Notes under the pieces: generated by a model | The model's database searches: none | What the model saw: only the letters and a program-made list of their open reading frames with translations | Told to the model about the DNA's origin: nothing | Part shown: positions 23,260 through 37,541 of the stretch, one piece after another | Position numbering within the stretch: position 1 is the stretch's first letter | Layout of the letters: each line of letters begins with the position of its first letter | Source: Tillus elongatus | Taxonomy: Eukaryota; Arthropoda; Insecta; Coleoptera; Cleridae | Direction of reading: 5' to 3' | DNA: 64,000 nucleotides | Assembly (NCBI GenBank): GCA_964006375.1 | Contig: OZ023269.1 | Span: 58,133,279 to 58,197,278 of the forward strand | Program-made: the position numbers and the translations under genes

Positions 23260-23570
23260 TAATAATTCTATTGCGATGCAATCATTTAGTAAGGCATGTT
23301 TTGCCGAAGTATCTACTTTTTCGTTTCCTCTTATTCTTGTGTCCTTTTATCCAACAAAACATAATCTGTTTCCCATTCATTTCAAGCTCGTATAAAGTTT
23401 CACTCATCAATGAGGTCAGATATTCACATTTTTTTGAAACATATATATTTTCTAATTTATCTATGCAGCTTCTACTATCAGATAATATAATAAAACTTTT
23501 TTGGTTAATAGTTTTTATATATCTAAGGGATTTCCATATACCTAACATCTCAACTGTGTATATGCTCATA
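23260..23570 (-). pseudogene. I-like LINE RNase H domain
   Basis: The frame contains SIYTVEMLGIWKSL (catalytic Glu region), IILSDSRSCIDKL (catalytic Asp) and MFCWIKGH (final block, WIPGH in most members). It is in the correct position downstream of RT. A frameshift near 23310 separates it from the C-terminal part, which encodes a Cys/His-rich tail (RLRFDHALFP ... C-x-C-x-x-x-x-x-x-x-x-H-x-x-x-x-C) up to about 22840. Confidence 0.85.
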
Positions 23571-24652
23571 ATTCTATTTGTTCTAGATTTTTTGTTAAAT
23601 TCGTTTTGGGGGTCATAAATTACGTAACCTGTGGATTCGCCGTTTTTGATCCATCAGTATAAATATGGTACGCATTGGGCATTACATTTTCTAAATCATA
23701 CTTTAATAATAAGTGATGTCTGAAATTTTGTGGATAATTGCCTAAATCCCTCATATAAGTTTGGGTTGACTTCATGTTGTTGAACCTGTTGCATTAAATC
23801 CAAGATATTGTTATATGATTCCACTAGAGGTACCGATTTTTTTTTCACACAAAATTGTTTTATCAGGTCGTAGATAAAAAGTTTATGAAGTTTTGTAGTA
23901 ACGTCACTCTTTTAATACATTTTTATGACGACTCTCTCTGCCAGCATCAGTCTTCTATGACATGGGGACATCTCGCCACTTTCTGCTCTTAGATTATCTA
24001 TAGGAGTACTTTTTAATCAAGCAGATTCTTATACATCTGTTTTGAAATCTTTAACTTGCCGAGATGCACGTCTGCTGCTTGGTGATAAAATATGGCACCG
24101 TAATCCATAACCGATCTTATAAAGGCTTTGTAGAAGATCAGAATATACACAACTGGCATTTTTTCCACACATAGATATACCGTTTTTATAGCACCATACC
24201 TCAAAATTTTCCGTTGCTTTTCTAAGCTGTGTTATACCTTCTTCAATGTTTAGGACCTTAGCGTATATACAGACATCGTCTGCAAACTGTAAAACTACAA
24301 TGTCACCCAGATAATTTTCTAAATCTGTCGTATCTGAGATATAGTAATGGTCTTAAAATTTCCCCTTGACGCAATCCTATATTCGTTATTCTTGGGCCAA
24401 TTAATTTTTCGTTAACTTTGAGAAACAGTTGTCGAGTTTCGTATAGTTTTAAAATTTTTCTGGTTAACATGATCATATGCTCCAGAGATATCTACAAATA
24501 AGACTACCACAGCTGTTGAATTTGTAACTGACAAATTTATATCTGTGATCAGGTGTGTCAAGCTTTCAGCTGTTGAACAACCTTTTCTGAAACCAAACTG
24601 TGCTTTTCCAAGTTTGTGATTAACTTCGAGCCAAGATTCTAAACGTTTTTTT

Positions 24653-26047
<1,395 letters not shown>

Positions 26048-26799
26048 TTTTTAACATTCTTTCATATGTTTTCAGTACGCAAGACGCTAGACATATCACT
26101 CCTTATGAATCTATTGTTTGTGGTTTTTTTTTAGGTTTTAAGAAATACACGGCCACATAGATTTTCCAGGTATTTAGAATTTGTTCAGATTCAAAAATTT
26201 GATTGAATATCTCAAGTAGTTCTATTTTCCATGCATGGGGTAATTTCGATAACATTAAATAGTGTAAGTTATCGACACCTGGAGCCGAATTTGCTGTATA
26301 TTTAAGATATAGTTCCAGTTCGTCGAAATAAATAGATTCAATGAACTCATGTCCCTCTTGATCAGTCTCATAATCAATACATTTTTGAACCTAAGCTGGT
26401 ATTATTTTACACAAATATTGTATGCCCAATGTTCGTCAACTGTATGTGTCGAATAAGGTTTATAAAGTATTATTTTTTAAATTTAATTCCATATCTCTGT
26501 TATGGGAGTATTTATACTTAAATTATTGCAGAATGTTTTCCAAGAATTTCGTTTACTTTCTAATATTGTTTTTTTGCGACTGCTTGGGCTTGTTTGTAGT
26601 TAATAAAATTTTGCATGCTAGGGTTCCTTTTATAGTCTCGCAAGGCTCGATTTTGACAGGCTATGGCTTGTTGACAATTATCATTCCACCAGACTTTATT
26701 AAGTTTTTTATTAGACCCTTTCTTCTTAGATGGGACTAATTGCTCACTTGCAACATTGACACTTTTAAAAAGGTATCATATTTATTAACTGTCTTTTGA

Positions 26800-27654
26800 C
26801 TATCCTCAACATTATTTTGCTCCATATGGTAAGAAAAAAAGAGTCCAATCAGATTGATTTACATTCCATTTCTTGCTATATGCAGATAAATAAACATTGG
26901 ATAAACTATTATTTACACTGTTATTTACATTTTGTGGAAAAGTATTATTTTGGCTGTTACTGTCATTAATATTTCTGTGCATTATATATGAATATTCAAC
27001 TGCGTAATGATTGGAGCCCACGGTAAAATGACGAACTTTCCAGTCAAAACAATGTGCAATATCAGGAGAACAAACCGTGATATCTATTGCTGATCTGGAA
27101 CTGCTCTGTGGTAATCCGACCAAAGTTTCTGCACCCGTATTTAAAAAACCAAGTTACACTCTTCCAGAGCGTCCAATAACGTTTCCCCTTAATATCTGTC
27201 CACGAGCAGCCTCAAGCCAGATTGTGGACATTATAGTCTCCCCCTACAATAAATGGTTTTTTCAAGTTGCTAAAAGATCGTTTCCATTGCTCAGCAGAAA
27301 TATTTGCTGTAGGTGTTACATATATGGAATAAACATTTATTGTTTGTCCTCTGTTACCCTGCGATATTTCTCCCGCAACGCACTCTAGACCATTCGGTTT
27401 ACTTAAACCAGAAAGAAGTGGTTTATAATGCAAATTATTTTTCGCAAGTACAGCTACCCCCCACCCCCGTACCCGTCATCTCTATCTTTTCTATAAATAT
27501 TGCACCCGCTAAAATGAATATATTTAGTTTGCGTCAGCCAAGTTTCGCTGACTAAAGCAACATGTATATTATAGTCGTATAGACACCGCTTTAGTTGTCC
27601 CTTATTCGAAGTACTTGACCGCGCATTCCACTGTAAAAAGTTCCAACTAAACAT
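26800..27654 (-). pseudogene. I-like LINE ORF2 endonuclease domain
   Basis: The start codon at 27654 begins MFSWNFLQWNARS, the N-terminal LQWN block with the metal-binding Asn. VALVSETWLT (catalytic Glu) and RDGYGGGG-like residues follow. Frame 27433-27212 supplies FIVGGDYNVHN (GD-x-N block) and frame 27123-26812 contains SAIDITVCSP (DI block) and VGSNHYAVE (S-D-H-x-x-x block, with Asn in place of Asp). Two frameshifts separate the three pieces. It would nick target DNA for insertion. Confidence 0.85.
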
Positions 27655-29193
27655 TTTGGCGATAAATTATTTGTTGAATCTTTATCTTTATTTGATCTAA
27701 CCAATTATCTTGTAAAATACTACGGTCCTTCTCTTCGAAAATATCCCTAATTAGTGTAAATAAAGTTTCGCTAATGTTTTCTCTATTTTCAACATCCATA
27801 TTAGTTGTCCTGTATCTTGCTGTATTTGTATTGTAATTGTTTGTAACTTGTTGATTTCTGGGCACTATTGGTGTAGCCAGTATGTTTCTGTGTGCTTGGC
27901 TATATCCTGATGTATTGTATTCATGTGTGTCAGTACGTCTACGTTTTATCTGTTCTGTGGTATAGTGATGTCGAAATTGTGTGTTTGAAGTTCTCATATT
28001 TGAAGGTGTATTTGAGTTGTGTGTATTTATGTTATGTGTATATCTCAAATGGGGTGTTATATGTCCGTTTGTTTTGTAAGTTGTCTTTTGGTACTCTGTA
28101 TTGTTGTTTACCGGTACATTTTGGCATAACGTAGCATTGCTGTAACTGTTATTAAACTTTTCTAAAGCGTCTTTATAAGAGACATTTTGATGTCCCATTA
28201 TATTTTTTATGAACTTTTGTCATAAAAATTCGGTACATCATTTGCGATCTGTAGCACGGTGCTGTCCTTTACAATGTATAGAGAAAGGTGGGTTTTCTGA
28301 AATACAGTCATTATTATTATGTTCTCCGCCACAATTGCTACAGCGTTCCCTACCCTTACACTGTGTGCTTATATGCCCGTAGCGAAGGCATTTCAAACAT
28401 TGAAATACTTTTTGAGCAAAGGTTCCACTGGAAAAATTATGCTCTCTATTATTCCTTTATTTGGTAGTATTTGACCACTAAATGTAACAAATCCTGAAGG
28501 TGTTCGTACATATTTTGTCTCATAATTATCATTATTCCTTTCAAGAACCTTGCGTTTAAAACGTTTTATTTCGTATACTTCAAATGTTTTTTCTTCCGGG
28601 GCTGGTTTAATTATTTTTAATAGATCTGCGTCTGTTATATCTTCATCAACATTTTTTATAACACCCAGTCGTCTAACTAGATATCTCGGTATATATGCAT
28701 TATAGTCTTTTGATTTCAGGTCAGTCGACATTACCAATTTGTTTGCACTATTTCTGTTTGTCAATATTATTTTTATTTTATTTCTGCCGACGATACTTAT
28801 ATTAACTATGTCATTTTTTATTGTGGGTTCTGCTAATTGAATTAATTTTGATGTCCCTATTATATGAGCACGACCAATATTTCCTATATTATTTTCCATG
28901 TATACCACGAACGGTCCGTTATCATTTAAATAATATAAATTATTTACCATTTTTACGTTCCTATCTTGATTTGCTTTGTTTACATTATTAATAACGTCTA
29001 TATTTTCAACGCGTATTTTACAACCCAAGTTCAAAGTTTCATCATAATTTCCTTCACCTGTTGTATTATGTTTATTTGTAATAATTGTACTTACTTGATC
29101 CCCTTCTTTTTGTTTACTTTCCATTATATCATTTTCTTTTGTTACCTGAATCAAATACCGTATCCATTGCTTCATCGTCATCCTGTACATCAT
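27647..29193 (-). pseudogene. I-like LINE ORF1 (gag-like) with CCHC knuckles
   Basis: The frame 29193-28393 encodes a basic RNA-binding protein; residues LVRRLGVIKNVDEDIT and GFVTFSGQILP match the ORF1 conserved region preceding the knuckles. After a frameshift near 28400 come three zinc knuckles: CLKCLRYGHISTQC, CSNCGGEHNNNDC and CKGQH, followed by a TGA. The frame 28198-27647, starting MGHQNVSYKDALEKF, is the C-terminal Asn/Thr-rich tail. It is a nucleic-acid chaperone in the intact family. Confidence 0.8.
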
Positions 29194-29260
29194 TCCAATT
29201 CATTAGATCTCCTTTCCCCCTATCAGGGGGATTTTTACCTTGCCCAGTATTCACTTAATT

Positions 29261-30139
29261 AATAAAATTCTCTCTGTCACAATATTTTATTTTATTATCA
29301 CAATCACTACCAGCTGCGTCCTTCTCGTAGCGAACCACAATTAAGACTGCATTTAATTTTAAAACCTTTATAATCATAAAATACAATAATAAAAATATCA
29401 ATGTTAATTTGATTTAATAGCAACGTGACGTTGTTAATGTGATATAACAGCAACATGACGTGCTTAGATCAAACTGTGACGAGCAAATGAAAGATGCTGG
29501 AATGAACGGCTGCCTATTTATATTCTTTTGGTTGGGGCGTTGTCGATTGTTTTAGGTGGTGCACGTATTCTCCTTTAGAGTCAGCGTATTCTCTTGTTTA
29601 TTCATAATTAATTTCGATTTAGCTCTCCTTTGTTAATTACATTATTTTACGCTCAGCTTTTCATTGTTTCTCCATGGCATTGCTTATTAGGTGCGTCTCT
29701 TTGTTGATATGCTATAAAGTTGCATAATACTCTATTGTATTCAGGATAGTATTACCATTCCAAAATAGTGATCGCTAGAAACAGCATCCAACACCGGACA
29801 ATAAGCATTGTACAGAATCATGTGGCAAAGATTTTATATACGTATTTTAAAAACAAATTGTCCTTTTATAAATGTCAATGTTGGTGGAAGGAGGCCGTCA
29901 GTGACATGTATTTCAACGTTATGCCAGAATTACGAAATTTATTGGGTGAAACTAGTTAAGTATAGCTGTTTTGCTTTTTAATTTTTTAGTTTGTTAGTGG
30001 TTTTTACCGAATATACGTTAAAATACAACATACGGACTTGTAAGAATTTGCAAAGCAGAATAGTGAAACTGGTAGTTGGTGTACTTGTATTCCCGAAAAG
30101 TCAATCTGCTAAATAAACAGCTTTTAGCTATTCACAGGG
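29261..30139. other. LINE 5' flank and unassigned sequence
   Basis: The first part may be the LINE 5' untranslated region. 'Agcaacgtgacg' and 'agcaacatgacg' recur about 40 bp apart near 29420-29460. The rest shows no feature I can support; the short frame 29768-29959 has no family match by eye. Confidence 0.4.
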
Positions 30140-30344
30140 ATATAAATAAATAAATAAATGACGCCCTGCCGTCCAGAAGCCCTGAGCAGCTTGTGCGCGG
30201 GGGGGGGGGGGGGGGGTACATGGGATAGACAACGGATACACACACACCCAACACACAGTGACAGAAACTGCCACCACCGGGAATCGAACCCGGACACTCC
30301 GTGTAGCAGCCAAACACTCGTTCCACTGAACTACGGAGGTGTGT
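30140..30344 (-). mobile_element. tRNA-derived SINE, family 2
   Basis: The minus strand starts CCTCCGTAGTTCAGTGGAAC (A box), with B box GGTTCGATTCC near 30286 inside a perfect CCGGG/CCCGG T-arm. A short body with a C-homopolymer (18 G on the plus strand at 30199-30216) follows, and the 3' tail is (ATTT)n at 30140-30159. It is different in sequence from family 1. The tail type matches the CR1/Jockey-like LINE at 1338, suggesting that kind of partner. No TSD could be fixed. Confidence 0.8.
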
Positions 30345-30814
30345 AAATATGTATATCTGGCATTATAACGAATTTTTGAGTAAGTATTTAAGTAATTGTA
30401 AATAAGGTAATAATAAAGATGCTTTGTTTTTAAATTAATAATTAAAAAGTCAATTGCCAACACATCCTGTCTTTGTGTTAAGTTCCTTTTGCTTACAATC
30501 AAGTGAGCAGCTTATCTTTAAGTTAGTAAGCTGCAAGCGTATAAGGATTTTGTTGAAATCACATAGCAGATAAACAATATAACAGAGTATTTCCGTTCAG
30601 AAAGGTACTAAAATATGTGGACATTTGTTTAATTAATACTGCATTTTAGGTGGGCTTCATCCTAGTAAAGCAGATGTTTTTTCTTTCCTTAATTATTCTA
30701 TTTTTTTTTTTTTGGCAACCATAAACTTTATCACTGACTTACCTTTAAACGTTCTACATACCTTCTTTAAGTTTTATCAACAAAATGGCTACATTTTATA
30801 CAGAACGCTTACTT
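30345..30814. other. unassigned
   Basis: No gene or recognisable repeat. Confidence 0.4.
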
Positions 30815-30856
30815 TATATGAAAATTCGCTACCTTAGTGCACTGGCTGCGTCAGGA
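30815..30856 (+). repeat. solo right end of TA-core family
   Basis: 'Atgaaaattcgctacc' followed by 'gtgcactggctgcgtcagg' matches the right-end hairpin region of the TA-core elements, with substitutions in the hairpin. No module B is attached. Confidence 0.6.
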
Positions 30857-32368
30857 GTTCTTTGTAATTTCTATCTGTTTAATATATTATATATGACATA
30901 TAATGTCATATATACTGTGTCTATATATGACTTTAATATCATATCGTTGCAAAGACCATGTTTTAAGGTGCAAAAGGTTGTGCTAAAATAAAATTCATTA
31001 CCTACATTTAAAAGACCTAATAAAAACAAACGATTGATGTTTTTTTAGAATAGATGCTCGGCATAGTTATTTAGAATATGCTGGAGGTTATGTTAAGTCC
31101 ACTGCGAAAACAGAAGGATTAGGGTATATCTACTTTCAGGGCATATTCGTTTGTGATTTATAGTCGATTTAACAAGCCTTCATTAGCTAGAATTATTGGA
31201 TTGAAATTATTTAGAAACTTTAGCTAATCATAAGTTACAAAAATCTTAGACGAAATTAACCCTGATTGTGTGCAATTAAACACTAACATACCTAGCACTT
31301 TATAGGGGATGTTTTCACGCATACCTCGCTTAGATTATATGATGTCTAGAGGAATATTATCTCAAAAATTCTTTGCCGCAATTACTAAAGATATAAGAGA
31401 TGATTGATGTCTTGCTTATTGACTTGTAATGTTCGCTTTCTTATGTCATCAGGTTTTGTGGTTTATACTTACCGATAAACGTTAAAGTTAATTATCATCG
31501 TTTCTTCTTTCTTAGTTTGAAATACTGATCGTCTTACCACAGCATATTCTTATGCTGTGGCCTTACTGTAACTGTAACTTTAGAAGTTATGGACACCTGT
31601 TTGTCATCATTACTTACGCGGTAATAATGTAAGTTCAAGCTTATAGCTCGGTTCGGATGCAATGTGACGTCCAATAGACATCGATTTCTAATTAGTTGAG
31701 AGTTTCTTATTATATCTACATATGGTGAAACCAGGGAGCCGGCCACCTGAGCCTGGCGGAGGTAGGGCTTACTTAACGCCTTTCCAGGGGGTATACATAT
31801 TGGGGGAGAGCGGCTTGGAGGGAAGAGGGAACACCGGACAAGCACGTGCATCGGCTTGTGCTGCTGAGCACTAAACGCGAGGGCGGCAGGAGACAGGAGC
31901 TGGGAGGTAGGGATCATTTAATTGAGGGAGAATCGGCGCCCACACCATTCCTCAGATCTGGATTCATCGGTTTTAATCAGGACAGGAATGAATTGTAATT
32001 TACTTTTAAAAGGAATTAGAAACATATACAAACATATAGGTCAATCGACGATATGATATATTATAACGCAGCTGTCACTGCAAAATTTTGAATTTAAATT
32101 TTTTTGTATTTGTATTGTGACAGCATTTCAAAGTTTTTCAAGGAGTACAGGTATCAACTCTTAAGGTAAGATTTTAGTATTTATCGGCAAGTATTTGAAA
32201 AATACCCATGGCAACCATTGTGTCCATGAATTTACAATATTAGGTGTAAAATATACCTACTTATTATATATTAGGATACGATTGATTTTTTATTTTTGTC
32301 CAACCCTCTTATTTTAAAACTTTTTTTACAGTGTAATAAATTAAATTTCATTTTACTTAAACATTTAT
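30857..32368. other. unassigned, with GC-rich island
   Basis: No gene is supported. At about 31730-31960 the base composition rises sharply (ccggccacctgagcctggcg, gaggtaggg, ggcggcagg), unlike the AT-rich surroundings. The minus frame 31534-31917 crosses it but has no recognised domain. Confidence 0.4.
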
Positions 32369-33349
<981 letters not shown>

Positions 33350-33353
33350 CGCG

Positions 33354-33578
33354 AGTTATATTATATCACAATGCAGTGTCATCACATTGTAAGGTACACG
33401 TGTTGTTTATTCCATCTAGGATTCTTAGTATTGTAAGATAACGTTTATAGTAGAGGGAATTATTATGCATTAAAATGATTAGATTCTAGTTTAGTTTATA
33501 GCCAGCTCTTGTTGTGTAAACTCCTGCTTCAGAATAATATTTTTTTAAAAGAAGTTCTCTGAACTTAAGTACATTTGT
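33354..33578 (+). repeat. G3 5' LTR
   Basis: 225 bp, with a close match to 40433-40650 apart from short indels near the start (an extra 'attat') and near 33540. It contains 'ttattatgcat' and AATAAT/AATAAA-like polyadenylation context in the right copy. It is preceded by the TSD CGCG. Confidence 0.92.
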
Positions 33579-33588
33579 GGCGCAGTCG
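33578..33588 (+). promoter_or_regulatory. G3 primer binding site (tRNA-Ser type)
   Basis: TGGCGCAGTCG directly at the LTR end, overlapping it by one base. This sequence is the known complement of the 3' end of tRNA-Ser used by several insect errantiviruses to prime minus-strand synthesis. Confidence 0.85.
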
Positions 33589-33714
33589 TTAGTATTTTTG
33601 GAAATGGGCTTAGAACAAAAATCGTCGCGGTCCGGTCTGTTTTAACAGTTTATTTCAATAAAAAAAGAACCTTTATAAGTTTGAGAACGTTCGATTAACG
33701 GTTATCTGAAGCAG

Positions 33715-33925
33715 TGTCTTAGAAATCCAGACAAAAATCGCTGGTTCCTTTAGAAAAAGTATAGTTAAGAAAATCTGGGAGTCCAGACAAAAATCGCTGG
33801 TTCCTTTAGAAGTATATTTAGGAAGATCTGGGAGTCCGGACAAGCATCGCTGGTTCCTGTAGATCAAAGTAGAGTTAAGAAGACCTGGAATTCCGGACAA
33901 GCATCTCTGGTTCCTTAAGGCACTA
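33715..33925 (+). repeat. ~60-bp tandem repeats in G3 leader
   Basis: Four imperfect copies of a unit with 'tccagacaaaaatcgctggttcc' (or 'ccggacaagcatcgctggttcc') followed by 'agttaagaagatctggga'. It lies in the untranslated leader between primer binding site and gag. The Drosophila gypsy leader carries a repeated insulator at the same position, so a regulatory role is conceivable; the unit is not a known Su(Hw) site. Confidence 0.8.
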
Positions 33926-34089
33926 AATGAAGCTTTTAACAATATTAATGTAAGTAGTGTTTTCTTTTATATACATTAAATCCTGTTATATTCCTATAAT
34001 TGCAGTTTTCTGTTTTATTAGAATTTAAAGAAATATAATATTTATAGCAAAATACTTATCTAATATATTTATATAGTTAGGAAAATTTT

Positions 34090-35493
34090 ATGTCTGAGCT
34101 TGATATCGCAAGTTTTATTGAAAAGGTAAATAAATTAAGATTAAATATGCCCAACATACAAGGTGCTTCTGCTATAATTGTAAATAACACAACAGATATG
34201 CAGTTACTACGGTGTCAAGCCGACAGTATTCCTGTTTTTGATGGTAATGCTAGACAGTTAAATGGATTTTTACATTCTTGCTAAGAATTTTTAAGGAATT
34301 TCCAAAATTCTCAAGCCGATCACCCCATAAATAGTTGTCTGTTTAATATAAGTTTGTCGAAATTAAAAGACAGAGCGGCCGATCTCATTTATCCAAGACT
34401 AGAGCTTAATTCTTGGTTGGCAATCAAAGATGCATTAACTTTAAGTTTCTCTGACCAAAGAAGTATAGATTGTCTGATACAAGATCTTATTTCAATAAAA
34501 CCTTTGAAAAATAAACCACCTACTCAATTTGGCATGAGAATTCAAGATTCGCGAAGTCTGTTATTTGCTAAGTTAAATATGTCTATAGATGACAAAATGA
34601 AATCAGAATAAAAATTGAACATTATAATGATTTCGCATTAAAAACATTTATTAGCGATTTACCGTACGAACTACAATTGGTGGTTAGATTAAGATATCCT
34701 AGTAGCTTAGAGAGCGCTATGTCTATAGTGATTGAAGAAGAAAACTTAAAAAATTTCTCTAGACAAAATGCTAGTGCTTTTTACAAACAGCAACAACCAC
34801 ATAAAAGTACTACTTTTAATCATGTACCCACTACTGAGGAACGCCTCAGCAGTTTATTAAATTTGCAAATTCGAATCACCCTATAGGTAATTTTCTAGCG
34901 AATAATGTATATAATCCGGCAAAGCAATTTAATAGTTTTCCGTTAAGGCAAAACCCTCAAACACATTCTGGAAGTAATCAAGTAAGACAAAATTTCCAGC
35001 CTAAGCCATTTAATGCGTTCGAAAGTAGATCGAATAATTTGGGGCATAATTATACACCACCAAATTATAATCAACAAAAATGCATTCCTAGAAATAATGC
35101 CAGTTCAAACATATACCCACAGGAAATGGACATGAGTTCAGGTAACTCGAGAAATATTACACAATTTGTAGCTAGGTCAAGACCAATGTACACTCATCAG
35201 GAATTATTTGCACAGCAAGTCGAAGATGAAGCCAGTAATTTATCTCCACATGTGTATGAAAATGAAAACGATACCATGAACCTACGTAACGTTATAGATG
35301 CTTATAGTAATACGTTTGCAGATAATTCAGGCCTAGAAAATATATTAAATGAATATGACGATATTAATAATTATGATAATTATGCACAATATTCTCAGAG
35401 AGGTATTGATCATTTCTTTCAGGGCGAATTTCAAGACCCAGGGAATAAAAATATAAATTTTTCACAGGCACAACCGACCAACAGTATAACATA
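34090..35493 (+). pseudogene. gag: G3 gag (broken)
   Basis: The start codon is at 34090. The N-terminal segment carries IPVFDGNARQLNGFLHSC, which matches the P-x-FDG-x-x-x-x-L-x-x-FL block of Gypsy gag capsids. A stop follows at 34282. The remainder is in several frames (34354-34611, 34677-34886, 35039-35493) separated by stops and a frameshift. The C-terminal part is rich in Asn, Gln and Phe and has no zinc knuckle, as usual for errantiviruses. It would form the particle shell. Confidence 0.8.
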
Positions 35494-35529
35494 ATACAAT
35501 TTAATAATATAATAACAGATCTCCCCTAT

Positions 35530-36138
35530 GTGTATATGCCTTATTTAAATGCTTACTTTCTTTTAGATACAGGTAGTTCTAAAAGTCTTATAGACCCAAT
35601 GTTAGGTTATAAGTATTATGGCAGCTATATAAAAAAAGAAATGTTTAACATACAAACAGCTCACGCAATGACGTGTCATGATGAAGTAACTATTATTCCA
35701 ACTTTTAATTTATTTAATAATAAAGGTATGCACAAATTTTATATATTTAAATTCTCGGAAAAATTCGATGGTCTCATTGGTGCTGACATATTAAATAAAT
35801 TAGGCGCAAACATTGATTTACAAAATTGTAAATTAACTACTAGAGACATCGAAATTCCAATAACATATGAAAGTTCACTAAATTTGGTTGAAAACAATAA
35901 TCACTCCTACAAATTCCAAAACTTTAGTCTAACAATCGAACCTATAATGCAAAAAGTAGTTAGGATTCCTGTAAAGCAAAATCAGGGACTTGGAATTCTA
36001 AATCACGAAATTTTTGGTGATGGCACAGAAATGCCATTAGCACTTGTAAACGTTAAAAATAATTTCGCTGTAACCACAATCACAAACTCTAAAGATAACC
36101 CAGTTAAAGTAACATTTAGTGAACCATTAGACATATAA
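35530..36138 (+). pseudogene. pol: G3 protease region of pol
   Basis: The 202-residue frame opens with FLLDTGSSKSLIDP; the catalytic DTG is at residues 13-15. FDGLIGADILNKLGA, the second conserved block of retroviral-type aspartic proteases, follows at about residues 78-92. The domain looks intact. The frame ends at 36138 and the RT continues in other frames. The protease would process Gag-Pol. Confidence 0.88.
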
Positions 36139-37262
36139 TTGATTAATTGTTTTGACATGAATTTTTATGAAAAAATTTAAGTTGGCGATATTATGTCTGA
36201 AGAACTAGATAATCTTTTAAAAATTAATTTAAAAAATATAAGAGTTGATCATTGTAATATAGAAGAGAAAAAATGCTATTAGAAAATTATGTTACGTGTT
36301 TAGGGACATCTTTCATTGTGAACAAATCGCATTAACATTTACTAATCAAATTAGACATAAAATAAATTTAAAAGTTGCTTACCTATATTTACTACAACTT
36401 ATCGATATCCAGAAATTCATAGAAATGAAGTTAGATAACAAATTTAAAAAATGTTAGATCAGGGAATTATTCAAAACTCAAAATCCCTTTGGTCAAGTCC
36501 CATCTGGATTGTACCGAAGAAACTCGATTTATCTGGCAAAAGGAAGTGGCGAATCGTGATAGACTATGAAATTAAATGAGCGAACTATTGACGATAGATA
36601 TCCTTTACCTAATATAACAGAAATTTGAGACAAAGTGGGCAAAAGCCAATATTTTACAACCCTAGATTTAGCAAGCGATTATTATCAAATAGAAATGCAC
36701 CCAGATGACATTCCAAAAACTGCATTTCAAACGGAGCAAGGTCACTATGAATTTAGGAGGGTGCAGATGGGCTTGAAGAGTTGTCCTTCCACATTTCAAC
36801 GCGTAGTCGATAATATACTGACATGTCTTGTATATTTGAACGATATCGTGATATTTAGCACGTCTTTACCAGAACATCTCGATAGGTTAAGAAGAGTTTT
36901 TATGCGGTTACGAGACAAATTTTAAATTACAGTTAGATACGTCTGAATTTTTCAGGAAAGAGGTTCAATATCTCGTACATGTAGTCACCCTATCCGGAGT
37001 AAAACCGAATTCTGAAAAATATTAGTAATAAAGAATTTTTCTTTACCAAAAACCCGAAAAGACATTAAATCGTTCCTAGGTTTAGCAGGATATTATAGGC
37101 GATTTATAAAAGACTGCAAAAATAACAAAGCCAATGACGGTGTGCTTAAAGAAAGGCATGCAAATTAAGCATACGCCAGAATTTATACAAGCTTTCGAAC
37201 ATTGTAAAAATTTACTCAACAATTCCCCTATACTTCAATATCCTCATTTTAATTAACCTTTT
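36139..37262 (+). pseudogene. pol: G3 reverse transcriptase (frameshifted)
   Basis: Blocks are in several frames. WIVPKK and a WRIVIDY segment lie near 36500-36570. Frame 36635-36925 has YFTTLDLASDYYQIEM (first catalytic Asp) and the catalytic box VYLNDIVIFS, in which the second Asp pair reads N-D instead of D-D. FLGLAGYYRRFI-like sequence follows near 37075. The active-site substitution and at least four frameshifts make it inactive. Confidence 0.88.
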
Positions 37263-37541
37263 GTGCTTACAACACATGCAAGTAATTACGCTCGAGGCGC
37301 AGTTTTGTCTCAAGGAAATATCCCTAATGACAAACCTGTAGCTTTTGCTAGTAGAACTCTGAACGACGGTGAACCTAGATATTCTGTCGTAGAAAAAGAA
37401 CTGTTAGCCATTGTATGGGCATGTAAATATATTCGACCGTCTCTGTATGGTAGGAAGCTTAAAATTTATACCGACCATAGACCCCTTGTTTGGATCTTTA
37501 GTTTAAAAAACCTAATAGCAAACTTTTACGGTGGCGTTTGA
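37263..37541 (+). pseudogene. pol: G3 RNase H domain
   Basis: The frame contains LTTHASNYARGAVLSQG (Asp replaced by His in the DAS block), [17 protein letters not shown] (catalytic Glu) and KIYTDHRPLVWIF (catalytic Asp). It overlaps the integrase frame by a few bases after a frameshift. Confidence 0.88.

Noticed and set aside
31534..31917. 127-residue protein over the GC-rich island
   Set aside because: It is Pro/Ser/Leu-rich with no domain, and the frame is explained by base composition.
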